Origin: UJ101 sp965262705
GTDB taxonomy: Bacteria > Bacteroidota > Bacteroidia > Flavobacteriales > UJ101
DNA: 64,000 nt
Direction of reading: 5' to 3'
NCBI GenBank assembly: GCA_965262705.1
Contig: OZ253556.1
Location: 558,001 to 622,000 of the forward strand
Below, piece after piece: positions 59,477 through 64,000 of this stretch. The notes beneath the pieces are model-generated. The model was not told the origin of the DNA. It ran no database searches and was given only the letters and a program-made list of their open reading frames with translations. The translations under genes were made by a program, and so were the position numbers. How positions within the stretch are numbered: the stretch's first letter is position 1; every line of letters starts with the position of its first letter.

Positions 59477-61057
59477 TCATTTTGCTGTTTTTTTAGTTTC
59501 TAATTCAAGTATAGTTTTTATATAATTATCCGATTGATTTCTAATTTTAAAATAGGCTTCATTTCCATAAAAATTTCTTGCGATTAATGCCTTTAACCAT
59601 GATTTTATTTTTACTTTACTCTCTGTTGATATTTCTACTTTTTGTTTAATTGTTTTTAAATAACCTCCATAAATCTTATCCGCTTCAAAATTATTATTAA
59701 AGGATTCAAAATCCCAATTTTTTAACATATTTTTATTCTGGAGTATAAAACGATTCATGTAATCAAAAATATTAACGTGATTTCGGTGGAAATAATGCCA
59801 GTTTTCCAATGGGAAAGTATCAGCTGCAATAAATACATCAGGGATAATTCCTCCTCCGCCATAGACAATTTTACCCAGAGGGGTTTTAAACTTTAATGAA
59901 TCATTGATCTTAATGCTGTCTGAAGAATACATCTCACCCGAAAAATATCGTTGGTAACTTTCTTTTTGATATGCCTGCATTCCACTTTCTCCTTTATGAT
60001 AAGGCTTTTGGATAGATCTTCCAGTCGGGGTGTAATAACGAGCGATGGTTAAACGTACCTTTGAACCATCAGAAAGGGAAATTTCTTTTTGAACCAACCC
60101 TTTCCCGAAAGAACGCCTGCCTACGATTATTCCCCGATCCTGATCTTGAACCGCTCCGGCTAACAATTCGCTTGCCGAGGCGGTATCTCCATCGATTAAA
60201 ATGTATAAATTTCCTTTTTCAAAATTTCCTTTTCCAGTTGCTTTCGTCTCTTGTTTTTTATGATTTCTTCCTTTTATATAATACATTACTTTACCATCGG
60301 CAAGAAAATCGTCTGCAATTTTAGTAACTTCTTTTAAAAAGCCACCACTGTTTCCACGAAGGTCTAAAACTAAGGTTTTCATTCCTTTTGCTTTAAGACG
60401 ATCGATGTTCTCAGTAATTAAATCCCCGGCATTAAAAGTAAAACGGCTTAATCTTATAAATCCAATGGAGTCATTTAACATATAAGCAGCTTGAATAGGG
60501 CTATTTATAATTTTTTTTCTGATAAGGTTTTCTGTAATCTTCTTTTGGTTGCGTATCAAGTTTACCTTAACGTATGTATCTTCTAAACCTTTAAGGTATT
60601 TTGAAACGAGTGAAGTGCTATCTCCAGTCAAATTATGACCATTCGCTGAAAGTAATTTGTCCCCTCTGCTTATTTTTTTTTTGTTCTGACTTTCTTTTAA
60701 GGCACGCAGTACAAAAACGGTATCATTTATTATCGTATAAGAAATCCCAACACCGACAAATTCTCCTTGTAAACCCTCGTCAATCGCTTTTACCCATTTT
60801 GGCGGAATGTATTTAGAGTGTGGGTCTAAATCAGACAATATGTAATTAATTGCTTGATTAACAATAGAATCTGTGTTTACCTTATCCACATAATTATTAT
60901 CAATAAAGTAAATCAAGTCTTGCATTTTCTTTTGATCTTTGCTCAATCGAAAATTTTTTGTCATTTTTTTTGTAAAAAATACGCCCATATAAAACCCTAT
61001 CAAAATCATTGTAATAATGATCAAAGGTCCATAGCCTTTATAAAATAATCTACGCAT
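59477..61057 (-). CDS. S41-family C-terminal processing peptidase
   Basis: Periplasmic serine protease of the CtpA/Prc type. The 526 residues start with an N-terminal membrane anchor (about 11-29, PLIIITMILIGFYMGVFF). A PDZ domain follows (about 85-180; GEFVGVGISYTIINDTVFVL...ISRGDKLLSANGHNL). The catalytic region has LVLDLRGNSGGFLKEV and the Ser-Lys dyad in DTASASELLAGAVQDQDRGIIVGRRSFGKG (Ser and Lys about 290 and 315). Length is typical of Bacteroidota. Its start overlaps the upstream dCMP deaminase stop by 8 bp, so they are co-transcribed. Confidence 0.94.
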   Translation of the reverse strand: MRRLFYKGYGPLIIITMILIGFYMGVFFTKKMTKNFRLSKDQKKMQDLIYFIDNNYVDKVNTDSIVNQAINYILSDLDPHSKYIPPKWVKAIDEGLQGEFVGVGISYTIINDTVFVLRALKESQNKKKISRGDKLLSANGHNLTGDSTSLVSKYLKGLEDTYVKVNLIRNQKKITENLIRKKIINSPIQAAYMLNDSIGFIRLSRFTFNAGDLITENIDRLKAKGMKTLVLDLRGNSGGFLKEVTKIADDFLADGKVMYYIKGRNHKKQETKATGKGNFEKGNLYILIDGDTASASELLAGAVQDQDRGIIVGRRSFGKGLVQKEISLSDGSKVRLTIARYYTPTGRSIQKPYHKGESGMQAYQKESYQRYFSGEMYSSDSIKINDSLKFKTPLGKIVYGGGGIIPDVFIAADTFPLENWHYFHRNHVNIFDYMNRFILQNKNMLKNWDFESFNNNFEADKIYGGYLKTIKQKVEISTESKVKIKSWLKALIARNFYGNEAYFKIRNQSDNYIKTILELETKKTAK

Positions 61058-61487
61058 AGTCTAACCGTTCTTTAGGGAAATGTTCTACTTCTACTCCAGC
61101 TTCTTTTAAAAAATCTATCCCTGTCGTATCATGATACTCACGGATGTAAACCACGCGCTTAATACCCGACTGATGAATTAATTTACTGCATTCTTTACAA
61201 GGAGAAAGCGTAATATAGAGTGTCGATCCATTGGTCGATTGCGACGAAGCAGCCACTTTTAAAATAGCATTGGCTTCTGCATGAAGCACATACCATTTTG
61301 TATCGCCGTTTTCATCTTCACATACATTTTCAAAACCACTTGGCGTACCATTATAACCATCTGAGATAATCATGCGGTCTTTAACCAGTAAAGCGCCCAC
61401 TTTTTTTCGTTTGCAATACGATAAGTTTGCCCATTCTAAAGCCATTTTCAGATAGGCGCGATCATATTTTAATTTTTTAGACGTCAT
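61050..61487 (-). CDS. dCMP deaminase family protein
   Basis: Zinc-dependent deaminase turning dCMP into dUMP for dTTP synthesis. The 145 residues contain the metal and catalytic motif HAEANAILKVAA (about 69-80; His ligand and catalytic Glu) and the second ligand pair SPCKECSKLI (about 95-104). Length fits. It is the first gene of a two-gene unit with the S41 protease. The upstream spacer 61488-61792 is occupied by repeat sequence. Confidence 0.95.
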   Translation of the reverse strand: MTSKKLKYDRAYLKMALEWANLSYCKRKKVGALLVKDRMIISDGYNGTPSGFENVCEDENGDTKWYVLHAEANAILKVAASSQSTNGSTLYITLSPCKECSKLIHQSGIKRVVYIREYHDTTGIDFLKEAGVEVEHFPKERLDYA

Positions 61488-61557
61488 GTTTAAATTATAA
61501 TGCGCAATTTAATTATTTTTTAAATGACTTTATCCTAGCATTGCTAATTTTAATATA

Positions 61558-61627
61558 ATGGCTAAAATACTTTTTGCGAGGGTCTCAGTTGATAAAAGAA
61601 ATCATAAAGCCTTTTACTTTCTTTTTC
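61558..61627 (+). repeat. Fragment of a GAGACC element right end
   Basis: GGCTAAAATACTTTTTGCGAGGGTCTCAG at 61559-61587 resembles the right end (CTAAAGTGCTTTTTGCAACGGTCTC). Nothing else is recognised before the structured repeat. Confidence 0.5.
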
Positions 61628-61752
61628 TTTTTGGGGCGTTACCGCCTTGCGGCGGTCGGGCTATCCGCTTTATCTTTTTCCTGGGGCGAGACACTGCCAA
61701 AGGAAAAAGGATACCGCTCCTATCCCTAACGCTCGACCCGCAAAACCCCTGA
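61628..61752 (-). ncRNA. Structured-RNA-like repeat, copy 6
   Basis: Reverse copy in the 305-bp gap between the dCMP deaminase and Nudix genes. The main stem has TTTTTCC paired with GGAAAAA instead of TTTTTCT with AGAAAAA, while the centre of the stem is partly mismatched. The second hairpin is CCGCC-TTGC-GGCGG. Confidence 0.6.
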
Positions 61753-61792
61753 GCCGTTCCTTTTTTATGCAGAAAATTTAAAATCTTTCGGG

Positions 61793-62407
61793 TTACTGAG
61801 AATCAGAAAGGAAATTTGTCAATAACAAAGCAATATTTTTATACGTATTTTTCAATATATTTTTTATATCATTTACCTCTTTCCAAGCTACTGACTCAAT
61901 GCCCTCCTCTACTTGCGGGATTAAACGCTGATTAGCATCTTTACAAAACATTTCATACCAGTAAACCACTTTTAAAACGGGCTTTTCCATAAAATAAATA
62001 TGATACGTAATTTGCAAAGGCGCTACAATTTCTAAGCCTGAGAGATTGCATTCTTCCTTAATCTCACGCAGCGCCGCCTGCTGCCGGGTCTCCTTTTTTT
62101 CGATTTTTCCCTTGGGCAGATCCCAACATCCCAGTCTTTTGATAAACAAAACCTGTTGCTGGTTATTCCTGACCAATCCACCCGCCGCCCTTACTATTTT
62201 AAAATGTTTTTTAAATTCTTTCCAAAGCAATTTTTCTTCCGGATAATGCAGACAAACTCCGGATACTTTCCCCTCTGACAAAATGCCTATCACCTCATCA
62301 AAAATGATTTTTTTCCTTTCAAACCTAATAATTTTAGTACCTTTGTCTGCTTGGAAAGCGAGATTAGATATGAAAATAGGTTTCTCGTTTACAAAAATAG
62401 TCCGCAC
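61793..62407 (-). CDS. Nudix hydrolase
   Basis: A 204-residue protein with a full Nudix box, GKIEKKETRQQAALREIKEE (about 98-117; the pattern GX5EX7REUXEEXGU holds with Cys at the end in EECNLSG), preceded by LFIKRLGCWDLPKGK. The N-terminal about 70 residues are not part of the Nudix fold and are typical of a Bacteroidota group. It hydrolyses a nucleoside diphosphate linked to another group, substrate unknown. It is divergent from the START-like gene, 41 bp apart. Confidence 0.92.
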   Translation of the reverse strand: MRTIFVNEKPIFISNLAFQADKGTKIIRFERKKIIFDEVIGILSEGKVSGVCLHYPEEKLLWKEFKKHFKIVRAAGGLVRNNQQQVLFIKRLGCWDLPKGKIEKKETRQQAALREIKEECNLSGLEIVAPLQITYHIYFMEKPVLKVVYWYEMFCKDANQRLIPQVEEGIESVAWKEVNDIKNILKNTYKNIALLLTNFLSDSQ

Positions 62408-62448
62408 AAGGGCAAAATTACAAAAAAATAGGAGTTTAAACTATAAAA

Positions 62449-62844
62449 ATGAGATTCGACGGCTATAAAAGTTCTATAAAAATACCGCAAAAGGAAGCAT
62501 TTGAATTTCTTGAAAATCCACATAATTTTAAAAAATTAATGCCTGAAAAACTCACTTTTTTTAATGCAAGCGATGCCAAATTTGATTTTCAGATTTCAGG
62601 AATGCCGGTAAAGATTAGCTTAGAGAAAAAAGAAACGGTTGAATTTTCAAGTATTACCTATGAATCAGCTGGAAATATAAAGTTCCAACTAAAGATACAG
62701 TTCTCAAAAATAACAGAGGAAAGCACAGAAGTATCCTTTATTTTTGAAGGAAAATTAAATCCAATGACTCGAGCAATGGCTGAAAAGCCTTTAAAAAAAT
62801 TACTACGCGTTTTTTCTAATCGTATAGAACAGCTATTAGATTAA
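62449..62844 (+). CDS. SRPBCC (START-like) family protein
   Basis: A 131-residue protein predicted to have the helix-grip fold that binds hydrophobic ligands in a cavity. Markers are IPQKEAFEFLENPHNFKKLMP at the start and a final long helix (MTRAMAEKPLKKLLRVFSNRIEQLL). It is common in Bacteroidota with unknown ligand. The lptB gene follows after 12 bp (if ATG 62857 is used), so the two may be co-transcribed. Confidence 0.8.
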   Translation: MRFDGYKSSIKIPQKEAFEFLENPHNFKKLMPEKLTFFNASDAKFDFQISGMPVKISLEKKETVEFSSITYESAGNIKFQLKIQFSKITEESTEVSFIFEGKLNPMTRAMAEKPLKKLLRVFSNRIEQLLD

Positions 62845-62856
62845 TTTTTGTTAATT

Positions 62857-63588
62857 ATGACCTTACGCGGAGAAAATTTAATTAAGACTTACGGAAGAAA
62901 AAAGGTAGTAAAAGGAGTTTCTATACAAGTAAATCAAGGGGAAATCATTGGGCTTCTAGGTCCAAATGGCGCTGGAAAAACCACTTGCTTTTATATGATC
63001 GTCGGATTGATAAAGCCCAATGGAGGCAAAGTTTTTCTAGATGATCAGGAAATGACGCGCTACCCGATGTATAAACGTGCACAAAATGGTATTGGCTATT
63101 TGGCTCAAGAGGCATCTATTTTCAGAAAGATGTCGGTAGAAGATAATATCAAAAGTGTATTGGAGATGACCAAACTTTGCAAAAAAGATCAGTTAATTAA
63201 GTGCGAAGAATTACTAGAAGAGTTTAGCCTACAGCATGTGCGTAAAAACCGGGGAGATTTATTATCAGGAGGTGAGCGCCGACGTACAGAAATTGCCCGT
63301 TGCCTGGCAACAAGCCCTAAATTCATTTTGTTAGACGAGCCTTTTGCCGGTGTTGACCCAATCGCGGTAGAAGATATTCAGCGTATTACTGCCTCGCTGG
63401 TTAAAAAGAACATTGGTATTCTAATTACTGACCATAACGTATCGCAAACCTTAGCCATTACTGATCGTACCTATATTATGTTTGAAGGAGGTATTTTAAA
63501 ATCGGGCGAGGCAGAAGAACTAGCCAATGACTCAATGGTACGCAAGGTTTATATCGGTGAAAATTTTGTTTACAAAAGGATTCTTTAA
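62857..63588 (+). CDS. lptB: Lipopolysaccharide export ABC transporter ATP-binding protein
   Basis: Cytoplasmic ATPase of the LptB2FGC transporter that extracts LPS from the inner membrane. About 243 residues. Walker A LLGPNGAGKTTCFY (about 35-48), Q-loop GYLAQEASIFRKM, signature LLSGGERRRTEIAR (about 136-149) and Walker B FILLDEPFAGVDPIA (about 156-170), then the switch His in ITDHNVSQTL. The sequence is close to classic LptB (YLAQEASIFRKLSV). ATG 62857 is preferred over TTG 62848. With lpxD and kdsD it shows a complete-type LPS pathway. Confidence 0.96.
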   Translation: MTLRGENLIKTYGRKKVVKGVSIQVNQGEIIGLLGPNGAGKTTCFYMIVGLIKPNGGKVFLDDQEMTRYPMYKRAQNGIGYLAQEASIFRKMSVEDNIKSVLEMTKLCKKDQLIKCEELLEEFSLQHVRKNRGDLLSGGERRRTEIARCLATSPKFILLDEPFAGVDPIAVEDIQRITASLVKKNIGILITDHNVSQTLAITDRTYIMFEGGILKSGEAEELANDSMVRKVYIGENFVYKRIL

Positions 63589-63605
63589 AATTAAATAAAG
63601 ATATC

Positions 63606-63717
63606 GAGACTGCTGCAGATTACATAAAAAGGGATGAAAAAGAAAGCATTTTTTTGTTAGAGTGCTTTTTGCAACTGAAAGTCAGCGAGGCTAAAGGTCT
63701 CGTTTTGTAAAGGTCTC
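63606..63717 (+). mobile_element. Internally deleted GAGACC element
   Basis: GAGACTGCTGCAGATTACAT and the ATGAAAAAGAAAGCATT body join directly to TTTTTTTGTTAGAGTGCTTTTTGCAACTG, then a gtcagcgaggcta module and two AAAGGTCTCGTTTT ends (63696-63706 and 63711-63720). The central hairpin region is gone. Confidence 0.75.
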
Positions 63718-63733
63718 GTTTTTTTTACTTTTG
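63705..63733 (+). promoter_or_regulatory. Promoter of the exchanger gene, -33 in repeat debris
   Basis: TTG (63705-63707) within the element remnant and TACTTTTG (63726-63733), 18 nt apart, 13 nt before the ATG. Confidence 0.45.
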
Positions 63734-63746
63734 CAAAAAATAATTG

Positions 63747-64000
63747 ATGAATATTTTTCTTTCCATTGTACTAATGGGTATTAGCTGTTTCATTATATGG
63801 AAAGCGGGTAATAGTTTTGATATAGCATCAGAATACTTAGGGAGAAAGATGAGTGCAGGAGTAAAAGGAGCAACCATTAATGCAATTGGAAGTTCCATTC
63901 CCGAGTTTTTTACTTCTATTTTATTTCTCTTGTTACATCGGGATGAGCAAGGATTTGCCGGCGGAATAGGCACTTCAACAGGATCTGCTGTTTTTAATGC
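63747..64000 (+). CDS. Na+/Ca2+ exchanger family protein (partial, runs off the window)
   Basis: The first 84 codons of a cation/Ca2+ exchanger (CaCA superfamily). The N-terminal hydrophobic segment (MNIFLSIVLMGISCFIIWKAG) is followed by GATINAIGSSIPEFFTSILFLLL, the alpha-1 repeat with the ion-binding GSSxPE, and GGIGTSTGSAVFN. The rest lies beyond 64000. It would move Ca2+ out against Na+ (or K+/H+); the ion set is not predictable from this piece. Confidence 0.85.
   Translation, partial: MNIFLSIVLMGISCFIIWKAGNSFDIASEYLGRKMSAGVKGATINAIGSSIPEFFTSILFLLLHRDEQGFAGGIGTSTGSAVFN

Noticed and set aside
61558..61752. Short open frame over the structured repeat before the Nudix gene
   Set aside because: It covers an element-end fragment and a copy of the RNA-like repeat; no protein-like features.
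9676..63717. CRISPR-like array from the many short repeats
   Set aside because: Copies are kilobases apart, vary in length, have inverted ends and target duplications, and there are no cas genes. They are dispersed insertion elements.

Overview
The window reads as a chromosomal segment of an AT-rich member of the Bacteroidota, order Flavobacteriales. The main evidence is an intact 2340-residue SprA (the type IX secretion outer-membrane translocon) directly behind ruvA, an HU/SPOR division-type protein, bifunctional HisB, flavobacterial-type promoters (TTG, 16-23 nt, TAnnTTTG), and essentially no Shine-Dalgarno sequences. The sequence alone does not fix genus or species. Most genes are housekeeping: yidC, htpG, apt, recQ, dxs, cysS, ruvA, tilS, dsbD, hisB, lptB, lpxD, kdsD, hemJ and a polyprenyl synthase.

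Layout. 0.1-9.6 kb: yidC, a frameshifted FkbH-like gene, a prolyl oligopeptidase lipoprotein, a DUF3127 protein, tRNA-Leu and tRNA-Met, htpG. 9.7-20.3 kb: LOG-family protein, an esterase, a complete IS5-like insertion sequence, HU/SPOR protein, tatA, O-methyltransferase, PH-domain protein, apt, a LuxE-like protein, and scoA/scoB. 20.6-28.4 kb: a ClC channel, then a sulfur-assimilation operon (Cys-rich leader peptide, terminator, DUF2061 protein, sulfite reductase, SUMT/cobA) that is partly broken, then a type II restriction-modification pair. 28.4-29.7 kb: a dense non-coding repeat region. 29.7-45.3 kb: dxs, a TlpA-like lipoprotein, a Rieske-like lipoprotein, lpxD, kdsD, recQ, a proC pseudogene with a 23-G tract, polyprenyl synthase, a cysteine synthase-like enzyme, cysS and a zinc metalloprotease lipoprotein. 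45.4-64 kb: ruvA-sprA, hemJ, dsbD, tilS, hisB, an S41 protease with dCMP deaminase, a Nudix protein, a START-like protein, lptB and the start of a Na+/Ca2+ exchanger.

The dominant unusual feature is a dense family of small non-autonomous elements of 163-253 bp. Sixteen near-complete copies and several decayed ones lie in 64 kb. They have GAGACCGTTGCA / TGCAACGGTCTC ends, mostly exact 5-bp AT-rich target duplications, and an internal hairpin with compensatory changes. Their ends match the ends of the IS at 12095-13368, so that transposase may mobilise them. They affect genes directly: one lies within the first codons of cobA and now encodes its N-terminus, one coincides with the truncation of proC, one separates scoA from scoB, one supplies bases of the kdsD stop codon, and several bring an outward TTG that sits at the right distance to act as the -33 promoter box of the next gene. 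A second dispersed family of six copies looks like a structured RNA with covarying stems, possibly related to the Rfam Flavo-1 motif. Broken genes (fkbH, sulfite reductase, cobA, proC) together with the repeat load suggest a genome undergoing decay, perhaps host-associated; this last point is inference.
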